Assembly: GCA_001599595.1 (NCBI GenBank)
Contig: BCHH01000011.1
Location: forward strand, 269,894 to 333,893
Direction of reading: 5' to 3'
DNA from: Beverwykella pulmonaria
Lineage: Eukaryota > Ascomycota > Dothideomycetes > Pleosporales > Melanommataceae
DNA: 64,000 bases
Made by a program: the position numbers and the translations under genes. Shown here one piece after another: positions 22,541-32,630 of this stretch; position 1 is the first letter of the stretch, and every line of letters begins with the position of its first letter. The notes beneath the pieces were generated by a model. The model was not told the origin of the DNA, made no database searches, and worked only from the letters and a program-made list of their open reading frames with translations.

Positions 22541-23614
22541 TTACGCACCAATATACACATCCGCAACATCCCTTAATAACACTGACTTCCTCAACCCTTC
22601 CCAATCCCCATCGACCGCCGCCGCCAACACTCCAACCCCCAGATCCACCAACTCCTTCGTCCCCTCGCGATCCGTCCATTCCACCCTCGTAGGCCAATAC
22701 GCAATATGCACGCCCCAATGCACTGCCATTCTTCTCACCCACTCCTTCCCCATATCGCCCTTCTTCCTCGCCTCTGCATACGCATTCAGGAACGCCTTCA
22801 GCAGTCCCCTCCCGCCTCGGAACCGATCCAAGAGAAAGGCTTCTGCAGCGAATTGTCCGACGTCGGTCGCGCTCGTGCCGCGTCTTGTCATCTCCCAGTC
22901 TACGACTGTGAGTTCGGGGTCGGTATTGTTGTCGGGTTGGAATTTGACAAGTACGTTCCCAGGCCAGAAGTCCCCATGGCAGATGCACTCGTTGTCGACA
23001 GCGAGCTGGCTGCCAAACGTGTTGTTGATGTACTCTGCGAGCTCGGGTTTATGGCCAAATTCCTTGAGAGCAAGGTGCAGGTTGTTGTATGAGTGGCGGT
23101 AAATAAAGACTGCGATTGGGTTGTTCGCTTTCAAATCCTGGGCCCCAGGTATCGAGAGCGGTGTCTGCGTCGAGCATTTATGCAGCGCCGCGATCCATGT
23201 CCCGATCTCTTCTCCAATTTTAGGAATTTCGAGTTGTGGGTCCGCATACGCATCTTTCAGGTGCTTATTTCCCCCGTCGGCGATGCAGAGCAGTTTCTGC
23301 GCCTGGTCGTAGCTGTGCCATTGCACGGCGTGAACTCTGGACTCGGGAAGCTCGCTGGATAGAAGAGGGGGCAGAATCTCCAGAACACGGTCTTCATAGT
23401 CCATACGTGCGGAGTCGAAGGCGAAGTTGGCGTTTGAGGATAGGTAGGGGGCCGCGTGCTTGTAGATGACGGTTGTGCCGTCGCTTCGGGTGACACGGTA
23501 GACGAAGTTGGCTGTGCCCCCGGTTAGGAGGGTGATGGAGGTGTGTGGGACTCCTTTGGTGTCGAGATAGGCTCGTAGACCCTCGCTCGAGGTCAGGGAC
23601 GTTGCGGCTGCCAT
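22541..23614 (-). CDS. Aminoglycoside-phosphotransferase-fold kinase (APH family)
   Basis: A single exon of 357 aa. The N lobe has a nucleotide-binding region (LTGGTANFVYRVTRSDG, then TVIYKHAAPY with the conserved Lys). The C lobe has the catalytic loop CHGDFWPGNVL, with the HGD Asp and a downstream Asn, and the metal-binding VVDWEMTRRGTSATDVGQFA. This order defines the APH/choline-kinase-like superfamily, close to methylthioribose-kinase-type proteins of fungi. The family adds phosphate to small hydroxyl compounds; the substrate here is unknown, and antibiotic resistance should not be inferred. No signal peptide is present. It is convergent with the small hypothetical at 21923-22375. Confidence 0.8.
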   Translation of the reverse strand: MAAATSLTSSEGLRAYLDTKGVPHTSITLLTGGTANFVYRVTRSDGTTVIYKHAAPYLSSNANFAFDSARMDYEDRVLEILPPLLSSELPESRVHAVQWHSYDQAQKLLCIADGGNKHLKDAYADPQLEIPKIGEEIGTWIAALHKCSTQTPLSIPGAQDLKANNPIAVFIYRHSYNNLHLALKEFGHKPELAEYINNTFGSQLAVDNECICHGDFWPGNVLVKFQPDNNTDPELTVVDWEMTRRGTSATDVGQFAAEAFLLDRFRGGRGLLKAFLNAYAEARKKGDMGKEWVRRMAVHWGVHIAYWPTRVEWTDREGTKELVDLGVGVLAAAVDGDWEGLRKSVLLRDVADVYIGA

Positions 23615-24143
23615 GGTGGGTTTAGGCGCAGGTTGAAGAAAGGAGACGGCGAGGAAATGGCCAAATATGAAGAAAATGGACCGGACAGGACTTGATTGAT
23701 ATAAAACGGAATGGACATGTAGAACCTTTATACTACCAGTCTGTCAGAGGCCCAGAGACACCTCAGGTACCTCTGCCTACACAAAATAGACCTCGGAATG
23801 CAGATGCGAGGTTTGTGGCACTCTGAGCTTCCTAATTTGAGTCATTAGACCAAAAAAACATACGCAGCCTATAAGATGCACTCGGGAGTGTATGGAAAAG
23901 TTACACAATAAGCGACTACACACAATGAGACAAAATGACTCATTTACCAAGAGCTGGTAGGTGAATTGCGAGATACGAGAACGAAAATGCAGTGTTTTCA
24001 CTAGCGTCAATGCTAGGCCTAATGTGAACGTAGCGCCATTCATTTCACCGTCAAGAACAGACTAGCCCTCGACGTTTGTTCTTGTATGTTTCTCATCATT
24101 CTAATCATTTCAACTACGTTTGTCAATTCTAAGTGTGCACGAC
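23615..24143. other. Intergenic
   Basis: The promoter of the APH-type gene and the 3' flank of the GDSL gene. Nothing else was recognised. Confidence 0.45.
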
Positions 24144-25605
24144 CTACTTCAGTATATCAAGGGGAAAGGCGTTCGCTATCGCCTGATAACCTGCCACATT
24201 CGGATGAAGCCCATCTCCCGAGTTGTACTTTGCATCCAACTGGTTAGTCTGCGACGTGCTCCTTAGAATCTTATCAAAGTCGACCACAGCGTCGAAATTT
24301 CCAGCCGCAAGAATCCACTGGTTGACCTTCTGGCGCACGGAATCTCGTTGGCCCTGGCAGTACGACTGGCCACTGCCGCAAAACGGCGTAATGGTAGCAC
24401 CTATAGTCTTGTATCCCAGTTTCCGTGCGTCGGCAATGATCTGCTTGTATGCACTGATGAGCTGGTCGCCGACGCCAGTTCCGCTGGAGCTGCCGATGTC
24501 GTTGGTGCCCTCGAAGATCATGACGTATTTGACCGCTGGGCGATTAAGGGCATCGCGTTTGTAGCGAGACAATAGGGTTGGGCCCAATCCTCCGCTTAGC
24601 ACTGCATTGCCGCCTGCGCCCTGGTTGAGCACGGCGAGGTTGGTTACACCTCCGCTCTGCATTTTGGCAAGGACGAGATCTGGCCAGCTGAGGGACCGTC
24701 AGTGGGATAGGACATCATAAGCGTTCTCTACGGCGTACCGGTTGTTTGCGTTGTCTTCACTTCCACGACCATCTGTGATGCTATCCCCAAGGATGACTAA
24801 AGACCCAGCAGTAGCTGGTGCCCACGCTTGCACGGCACTGATGAAGTACCTAGGTCGCAGTAAGTGGATGCACCAGAGCTGTTCAAAATCTTCATAACCT
24901 ACCAGTGCGCAGAGCTAGATCCGCTCATGGTCGCCGCATTTACCTGATTCCCGGTAGCATACCAGCTCGTTGTCCTGCTGCCCGGATGGCCTGTAATACT
25001 ACTTCCCGATTGTCCCTGCTGCAGATACAGAGTGACGGTGACCATCGTTTGTGCCGGGACGGGAAACGGGATTTCGTCCGAGAGCTTGACCTGGCCTTTG
25101 GGCACTGTGACCGAGGCCGCGCCCCCGAAGGTAATCGGGACTGGTGTTCCTTGGATTCCACTCACGCCAGCTTTACCGCCTGTGGGCAGCGCGATGCTGG
25201 CGGCTGTGATGGGCAAGTCACTGCCGCCGAAGGTATTGGAGATCTCGATGCGGAACTTGTCGGCGCCGATGGAGAGGTGCAGCGTTTGACGGACGGAGGC
25301 ATCTTTGAACATGGCACTACCGGAGCCCTACAGTGATGCTTGGTAAGTGGCTCAACACTACGCGCATACTACTCGTTTCAATGGGCTGCTGGTGACGCAT
25401 AACTTACGAAGGGTGAAGGTGGCAAATTGCTCGATTCAACCAGCTGTGGCATCGACGTCCATGTGTCTACCCAGTGAAAGTCGGACCCATTCTGTCGTGC
25501 CTCGAGAATCTCAACATTGGAGATGGCGCGAGCGCTGACCGCGCGAAGGCCGATGGATGCAGCAGCGAGGCTAAGAGCCAGCAGTCTTGGATAGGAGCTA
25601 AGCAT
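24144..25605 (-). CDS. Secreted GDSL/SGNH-hydrolase (esterase)
   Basis: Four exons: 25605-25408, 25327-24903, 24849-24739 and 24687-24144; phases close to give 425 aa. The Met at 25605 is chosen because it opens a signal peptide (LLALSLAAASIGLRAVSA). Residues 67-205 form a beta-rich domain before the catalytic part. The SGNH blocks are clear: LVILGDSITDGRGS (nucleophile Ser231), MIFEGTNDIGSS (block III Asn), and SGDGLHPNVAGY with Asp403 and His406. Secreted members remove acetyl or other acyl groups from plant polysaccharides or act as lipases; the exact ester is unknown. The whole catalytic core is split by two short introns placed beside the motif exons. Confidence 0.86.
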
Positions 25606-26636
25606 GGTGAATTTTCTGGTCTTTTTGGGACAAGGAGCAAACGTACATTTGGAACACGAAGCATGGCACTTTTCTATGTTTCCTCTGGTCGCGTAATCCA
25701 GGTCAGTTGACAAGTTTACTTTGCTATGGAACGCGCGGAGAGGCAACCGTCAATGCAATTGTCCATTTATCTCTACTCTACCTCATTCGTGCAGAAATAT
25801 AGCTTGGCAATTACCCATAACATCCGTTATGCCGAAGCGTTATATAGAGTGGTAGCACCGCCACTTAAGATAGAGCTTCGTACCTGCATACACGGCCACT
25901 ACTGTAAATATACCCGAGGGCCGAGATATCTTCAGGCTAATTCCCGGGTCCGCCAGGTTGCGTCATTATTACTTTCCACAAACATTGAAGTTTCCTCAAG
26001 GTTCGCAGGAAACTCGGTAATCTCCTACGCTCGCATGTATGAAGGAGCTGGTAGGAAAAAATCGTTTCATCAAGAGACAATCACAATCAGTTAGGCGCCC
26101 GCCTCGTGGATGGTTGGTGTGTATGGCCTGTTACTTTCATCATGGCTCTCAAGGCATAGATGTGCGCCATGGTCGAAAGACATTAGTGATATCTTAATTG
26201 GACGTTAGTCTGTTTGCTCGTGTAATTGTCACTCTGCGAAGGAGGCAGTATCTAGAAGTATCCAGATAACATTTACTCGCATAGTACAACTCCCTTAGTT
26301 AGATACAGCAAGGCTTGAAAATGCTGGCTGCATCTTTTGGCCCTTGTGCTAGTATTCCTCACAGGATACAAGCTCCGTAATTGGGTTGAGTAAGCCAATT
26401 CACGCCGGACACGCAGTCCAGGATTTCAGCCCCGTTAAGGCCACCGGAATTGCAATGGTAACTATAAGGGTCGTATAAGGGGTCGTATAAGGGCTGTCAT
26501 TGAAATACATTACAAAACAAGAATAGGAAGATGCACACCACATTGCAGGGCTGGGCACGTGCGATGACGTCTTGCTCCGAATTTCAAACACGGAAATTTT
26601 CCGCCAGCTAGAGGCTCAACACCCAAACACATCGCA
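25606..26636. other. Intergenic, 1 kb
   Basis: The shared divergent promoter region of the GDSL gene and the mitochondrial hydrolase. It includes a short tandem repeat of GGGTCGTATAA type near 26466-26490. No gene was seen. Confidence 0.45.
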
Positions 26637-27681
26637 ATGCAGGCTCTATCCAGGTGCGCACGACCTCTGTACGCGCCTCTACTTCACCCAAAGCACACCA
26701 ATCGGATACAGGCCACATTTCCCTCTCCAGCCTCACCATGGGCGCGTTGTTTCCACGCCAGTGCGAGCCGTAGAGCTCTTCCTCTCGCCTTCGACCTGCA
26801 CGACAACGGCGGGAAAGCAAAGGGTGCGCCAATCCTCATCCTGCATGGCCTATTTGGAAGTAAACGTAACCACCGGAGTATAAGCAAGTGAGTCGCTCGC
26901 CTCTGGTCGCATACCCTGTGCTAAGTACCTCACAGAGCCCTCGCCCGCGACCTTTCCCGCCCCGTCTACGCCGTCGATCTCCGCAACCATGGCGAGTCCG
27001 ACCATGATAAAGAACACCACTACACTGCGCTCGCCGAAGACACGGAAGCGTTCCTCAAAGAGCACAATCTGCACGACTCGACCCTCATCGGGCACTCGAT
27101 GGGCGCGAAGACGGTCATGACAATGGCGCTTCGGGACCCTGATTGCTGTGCCAATATTATTTCAGTGGACAATGCGCCTGTCGATGCCATCCTCACAAGC
27201 GACTTCCCGCGGTACATGGAAGGCATGCGACGCGTCGAGGCTGCCAAAGTCCAGTCCCAAAAGGACGCTGATAGGATCCTCGAACCCTTCGCTCCAGACC
27301 TGCCAGTGCGGCAGTTTCTCCTCACGAATCTCGCTCGCCCTTCGCCCTCTGAACCTTACAAATTCCGCATACCGATCCACATCCTGGCGAATTCGTTGGG
27401 GAATTTGGGTGACTTCCCCATTAGGGACCCGGAGGTGTCGCGATTTAATAAACCGGCTTTGTTTATAAGGGGAACGAGAAGTCATTATGTGGCTGATGAG
27501 GCGATCCCACTTATTGGCAGGTTCTTTCCGAGGTTTGAGTTGGTGGATGTGGAGTCCGGTCACTGGGTTATTTCGGAGAATCCTGAGGCGTTTAGGAAAG
27601 GTGAGTGTGAGACGACATGATTCATGTAGACAGTACTAATGTTGTGCAGCTGTAGTAGAGTTCCTAACAGACAAGGAGTAG
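26637..27681 (+). CDS. Mitochondrial alpha/beta hydrolase (ABHD11/Imo32-like)
   Basis: Three exons: 26637-26887, 26936-27600 and 27650-27681; 315 aa. The N terminus is rich in Arg, Ser and Ala with few acids, as in a mitochondrial presequence. The hydrolase fold starts at PILILHGLFGSKRNHRSISK (oxyanion-hole strand and loop). The nucleophile elbow is LIGHSMGAK, with Ser138. The conserved VYAVDLRNHGESDH lies between, and the catalytic His is in ESGHWVISENPEAF. This arrangement matches ABHD11 of animals and Imo32 of yeast, mitochondrial esterases; ABHD11 has been linked to protecting lipoylated enzyme complexes. The last exon codes only for AVVEFLTDKE but ends the final helix as in relatives. 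Confidence 0.85.
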
Positions 27682-28685
27682 AGTTGGGCTGTATGAACTG
27701 TGTATAATAGCAAACCCATCTTTCACGCTCTCGACTCCATAATTCACCATCAAGGCCCAGCGCCAAGGCTCTGATTTCATCGCCGCAAGACGCCATTACC
27801 ACAGTAATCGCAACTACACTGCATGTCTTAACTTTCCGAACTCTAGCTCCTGTCTTCTTTTCTTCCTAGCATTTGAAATTCTATACATTGGATCGTAAAT
27901 TCCGTCAGCGAGCCTCTACGTCACAACCCTACCCGTTATTTTCTCATCATAGCTGAACGCACGGATACATCGTCGGGTTGAATCCCCTCTCGTCCACCAC
28001 ATCCTATCGCCAAACAAATCAGTGTCTACCTTTTCTCTGACATCCTTTCGTGGTCCAATCAATAAGTATAATATACCGCCAAGTCCGGTCGATCAATAGA
28101 AGATTGCTGAAGTCGTGGACGTCAAGTTTCTGCTTTAGTTGGATGCCCATAGCTTTTCCTGATTCGTCAGCCCCGATGATGAGAACGGGTACGACGGAGT
28201 GGTTTTGGAGTCCATAATTGATGGACTAGAAGAGACTAGTCCAAAGGAGGGGAATGGGATGGAGTAAAGACGGAAAGAGAGATGTGTGCCTGTCCTTGTA
28301 AGATGTATGCCTGTCCTTGTAAGATGTATGCCTGTCTTTGTAAGATGTATGCAGTGTCACAAAGATATTGAGTAAGCCGACAAGTTTAGTGCCGTGCCAC
28401 ATTGCTGTTCACCGTCGACACTCCACGAGGCAACGGCAATTGAAGAAGAATTCTTGTCAGAATGGGTATCAATTAGACTACGCCTACGCCCATGCTCCAG
28501 TAATTATGTGATGATGCTACAAATGCCTTCCTATTTAAAAACCATGCAACTTCGTGTATGGAGGACACGCTGCAGAGCTCAAAATCGACCCCTGGCGCCG
28601 AGATTGATAAAGGGGGGACTGCTCACTAAATTGGTTTATACTGCAATATCTTCATGATGCGTATTCGCATAACTGAATGTACTCC
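27682..28685. other. Intergenic, 1 kb, convergent
   Basis: Spacer between the 3' ends of the hydrolase and Cwc2 genes. Apart from the tandem repeat at 28288-28350, nothing was recognised. Confidence 0.45.
28288..28350. repeat. Tandem repeat, 3 x 21 bp
   Basis: Three head-to-tail copies of a unit beginning GCCTGTCCTTGTAAG; the third has one C-to-T change. It is a small minisatellite in a convergent spacer. Confidence 0.9.
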
Positions 28686-29900
28686 TCAATCGCTATCATC
28701 GTCGCTTCCATACCCGACTAAAGGTCCAGTGACCGGGGCTGGTCTCTTCGCCGTTGAGGCCGCAGTATATCCCTTCAGAGCCGCTAGGGTTGAGTTCGAC
28801 AGAATACTGTTCTGCTGCTGCTGTGCAGGAACTAAGGCTCCGTATCCCTCGTCGTATTCGTGATCCGCTTCAATCGCCAACTGATCCTGTGGCGCCTGTC
28901 CCTCCTTCTCGTTAACCCAATCCGCCTTCTCTTTTGCATACCACACGTCATCTGGGGCCTCGTACCCTTCTAGTCCGAACCCGCCTTCGATCTTCCGCCG
29001 CTTCTTCTGCTCCGGGTCGCGGCCCTCGATCTCGGCAATGTAGGACGCCGGCAGCGCTTTCCGGATCGCCTCAGCAGCCTGCTCTTCAATCCGATGGGCC
29101 TCTCGTTTCGCCGCCGCCGGATTCGGGTCCACGGTCGCCCATCTCACATTCAGAATCTCGTTATGATCAAGCGATTGGTGCGCCATGGCCTCCTTCGCAA
29201 ACTGCGAATTCGCCTCGTTCATGTACGTGACGAACGCGACGCCGCGCGCCGTCAACACGCGGGTGCGCTCCACTTGTCCCCATTCCTGGAAGTGCCGCGC
29301 CACGATCTCTTCGATGTCGTCGGTGACGTGGATGCGTCCAATGTACAGCGTGCGGTTTTGTCGCTGGAAGCTGCCCACGCCGCCCATGTCGTCGCGGTAG
29401 TCACTGAACTTGTCGCGCCCGAAACAGTCAATGTTCGACGGGTAGATATCCGTCACCGTTGGCAGGCGGTGAAGGTATTCGCAGTCGACGCCCTTTGGAC
29501 ATATTCCGCGGGCAAAGAAGAGGCAGAAGTAGCTCCCAGGTGTCTTATCCGCTTTCGTGTAACCGGAGTCGGTCGCAATGACGCAACGTGAGGGCGCCGC
29601 GGTCTTACTCAGATATTTGTCTTCGCGGTCGCCGCCAGACCATTTGTTGTACCAGATGTTGAAGATTGTGCCTGTTGCAGCGGGGGCCTCGGTTTTGAAT
29701 GTCGCCGGGTCGACTTGTGGGCGGGCCGGGCGCCGTTTGCGCCGGATGATCTTCTTGACTTTCTTGCCTTCTGCGTTGGTCTCTATGAGGGTGGTTTCGG
29801 TGACGAGGGGGATAAGGGAGGTAGATGTAGAGGCCCGATCTTCGGTGAGGTCGACGGTTGCGGCCGCCGTTGTTGGCGGTGGGGTTTGTACTTCGGCCAT
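28686..29900 (-). CDS. cwc2: Pre-mRNA-splicing factor Cwc2
   Basis: A single exon of 404 aa. A basic region (KKVKKIIRRKRRPARPQ) leads to the Torus and CCCH zinc-finger unit, with GSYFCLFFARGICPKGVDC followed by EYLHR; the spacing C-x7-C-x5-C-x3-H fits a CCCH finger. An RRM follows, with RTLYIGRIHV as RNP2 and ARGVAFVTYMNEANSQFAKE as RNP1 region, and then the connector ILNVRWATVDPNP. The C terminus is variable and acidic. Cwc2 belongs to the Prp19 complex and touches the U6 snRNA stem-loop and the pre-mRNA, helping to form the catalytic centre of the spliceosome in the nucleus. Length and domain order agree with other moulds. Confidence 0.93.
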   Translation of the reverse strand: MAEVQTPPPTTAAATVDLTEDRASTSTSLIPLVTETTLIETNAEGKKVKKIIRRKRRPARPQVDPATFKTEAPAATGTIFNIWYNKWSGGDREDKYLSKTAAPSRCVIATDSGYTKADKTPGSYFCLFFARGICPKGVDCEYLHRLPTVTDIYPSNIDCFGRDKFSDYRDDMGGVGSFQRQNRTLYIGRIHVTDDIEEIVARHFQEWGQVERTRVLTARGVAFVTYMNEANSQFAKEAMAHQSLDHNEILNVRWATVDPNPAAAKREAHRIEEQAAEAIRKALPASYIAEIEGRDPEQKKRRKIEGGFGLEGYEAPDDVWYAKEKADWVNEKEGQAPQDQLAIEADHEYDEGYGALVPAQQQQNSILSNSTLAALKGYTAASTAKRPAPVTGPLVGYGSDDDSD

Positions 29901-30487
29901 GGTTGTGGTGGGTTATAGAGCGAGTAGAGGTGGGTGATTCGGGGAGGTTGAACTTTTGGTCGTGATTCGGCATTCGCCCGAGGATTAGCCGCTCACGTGC
30001 ATACTGATTAGTCGGATTTTAGTCATAGGCCCTCCAATTCTCAATCGCGGCTTGTTAGCTCTTTCAGCTTGGGCTCAAATTCAGGTCACTCGTCAGATCG
30101 CGCCTTGGTTCTCCGTTAACCGAAACTGGCATTCATTTTGTCCGTCTCATCTGCATCAAGTTACGACCCGTATTACGGGGATAGCTCCCTCCCGGAATCC
30201 GATCCTCACCACTGCTACCTCTTTTCCTTCAGCCACTTCAGCCACTTCAGGCCCGATGTCGAAATGTCCGATTATCTGAAACATATCATCTGGAACCGTA
30301 ATTGGATGCGGTCACAAGTCTGTACCACGATGCGTATCAGCTGGGCGAAGCCTTGCTGATGTAGAGTCCATACTCTGCCCCAAGCACCCAGTTCCATGAA
30401 TTATTCCCCGATTTGAGCTCCGAGTATGGGGCCAGGGGGAGGATTTTATGGAGTACCACATGGCATTTTTCTTGGATCTCTTCCTTT

Positions 30488-30641
30488 TCTAATCATCCTC
30501 TCCTCCCCTACTCTAGTCTCTCGTGCGGCAACAGCTGGTCGCCTATTTCCTCAATATTCCTAATCCAATTCTAATCATCTTCTCCTCCCCTGCTCTGGTC
30601 TCTCGTGCGGTAACAACTGGTCACATATTTCCTCAGTATTC
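30488..30641. repeat. 72-bp direct repeat upstream of the PTH11-like gene
   Basis: Copies at 30488-30559 and 30570-30641 start with TCTAATCATC and end with TATTC. They differ at about nine positions, mostly transitions. The pair ends 41 bases before the start codon at 30683, so it lies in the 5' leader or promoter. Confidence 0.8.
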
Positions 30642-30682
30642 ATTCCTAATACAAATCTAATTATTCTACTCGCATATGTAAC

Positions 30683-31789
30683 ATGGTATCCCATCTTCCA
30701 CCTACCGGAATCACTCGGGAGTATTACTACGAGTCGAGAGGAAATGAGGTCGTTGCGGCTTCGGTCCTCTTCATTATTCTGGGGACCATATTCACACTTC
30801 TACGAGCTTGGGCACGGTACCTTCAAGTGACTTCCTTTCTGTGGGGAGATGTCTTTGTTCCCATTGGACTCCTCTTTCTCATCGCAACAAGCGCGGTAGC
30901 TATTGGTATGTCTCTTACTATGACGTAAGAATCGTCATATGCTGATAACTATTTTATAGGTGCAGTTGAAGCAGGCAATTTTGGGCGCCACACCAAAGTA
31001 ATCTGGAGATACTACCCTGAGAAACTGCCCCTCAACTTCCAACTATTGTTCTATGCTCTGCCATGTCTGTACTGCTTCGCGGTAACCTTACCCAAACTCG
31101 CCATCCTAAATCTCTATCTCCATGTCTGTCGGGAGCCATGGATGCGCTGGGCCAGTTACGGAATTGCGGTCATCACGATATTGAGCGGACTCGTCAATGT
31201 GCTCACGACGATATTCCAATGTACGTCCGTCGACCAACTATGGAATCCCTCCCCGAAAGGCCATTGCATGAACATCGGCGCGCACTTTCAATGGGCCAGT
31301 TTCCCAAACATCTTCACTGATGTCGCGATGCTGATCATTCCGATTCCTATGGTTCTGAAACTGGATGTTCCAATGAGACTCAAGGTCGGAGTCGCCGTCA
31401 CGTTCTTCACAGGAAGCATGTAAGAACCCACCCTCCTGCCGATCTCACAAATCTTGAAACTTACATGCTATAGTGGCCTCGTAGCATCCATAGCACGCTT
31501 CGCCTCCTTTAACAAATCAACCGCCGCAGATCCGTTCTGGGACTCGGTTCCAGCCGCTATCTGGACGATCGCCGAGCCGGGTATTTATCTCATTGCTGCA
31601 TGTCTCGTTACGCTCAAGCCGCTTATCAATTATATTTTCCGCGAGAGTAGAATCGCACCTATATTTTCGAAGGGTTCGGATAGTCACATGATGTCCTCAC
31701 GGGATGAGGAGGAGAGGGTTGTCAGGATGTATAAGCGGCCGGGTATCACGGGAGGTTCGGCGCCGGAGTCGAGGTTTTCCAAGGTGTGA
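30683..31789 (+). CDS. PTH11-like / rhodopsin-fold fungal integral membrane protein
   Basis: Three exons: 30683-30905, 30960-31419 and 31474-31789; 332 aa. Seven membrane segments can be read in order: AASVLFIILGTIFTLLRAWA, then VPIGLLFLIATSAVAIGA, LFYALPCLYCFAVTLPKLAI, GIAVITILSGLVNVLTTIFQ, NIFTDVAMLIIPIPMVL, VGVAVTFFTGSIGLVASI and AEPGIYLIAACLVTLKPLIN. The motif FQCTSVDQLWNPSPKGHC, with the conserved Cys pair, is typical of the fungal rhodopsin-like domain (Pfam PF20684 type) found in PTH11-like proteins. Such proteins are thought to sense external cues at the plasma membrane, but most lack a proven ligand. No CFEM domain precedes it. The C tail is short and charged. Confidence 0.82.
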
Positions 31790-32630
31790 TAACATACTTT
31801 CGGATAGTTATATGTCCTTTCCCGTTCGTTCCCGTTCGTCAGGGTCGGCGCCTACGGCCCAAGCTAGGAGCTTTTTGCATCACCCGTCTACTGCCTAGCT
31901 GGAAGGAGCCTACTCCCACAGCTGACCGGCACTGTCATCTCCGACCAGCACACTTACAAACAAGTGAAGCATCACGCTAGCCTTGACAAGCGCCTCGCTT
32001 CTCTCACCTCTCTTGTTTGTCTCGCATGTATTTCTTCATCAAGCTGACAAAATCGACGCTGAATGATTCCCGAAAATGCGTTTAGATACGATTTATCAAG
32101 TGCCAAGCACTGATTCAAAATGTCTCTCGAATATGTATCAATTAGTACATCTGTAAACGTAGTTCAACACGCCCTTCATGGGAATTCAAGTCTCAATATA
32201 AAATTTCCGCAGATGATTAATGATCACCCACTCACCCACACCTCGCCAAAGCTGCCTAAACCCAAATGACACGCTTCTATACGCTCTAGACGTATACAAT
32301 ACGGCCTTATCCCCCCTTCCCCGCCCTAATCTTCCTGAATCCGACATTTAGTCAGGTCTCGGACCTATCAGCCATTGGACAGCATGCTTGTCGGGCGAGA
32401 ACCGCATATCACTGCGATCTTCGCCTAAGTCATGTCCGAGGAGTTCGTTCGAAATATCTCTCTCTCTCTGAATATGGGATACACAATAATAATTTGCGAG
32501 GACGACATTTAAGCAATGAATGCGCTGTCAAAGTTTTTGCGAAATGCTTGCGTTATACCAATTGAACTCATTCCAAGTTCGTCTTTTTATTCCACTTGCT
32601 TTGGCCCTCCAATCTCTTCACTAGGGAGAA
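31790..32630. other. Intergenic, 0.8 kb
   Basis: The 3' flank of the PTH11-like gene and promoter of the AtuA-type gene. It contains a short CT run (near 32460). No gene was recognised. Confidence 0.45.

Noticed and set aside
22541..23614. Antibiotic-resistance kinase
   Set aside because: The fold is APH-like, but this fold is common among metabolic kinases of fungi and nothing points to aminoglycosides.
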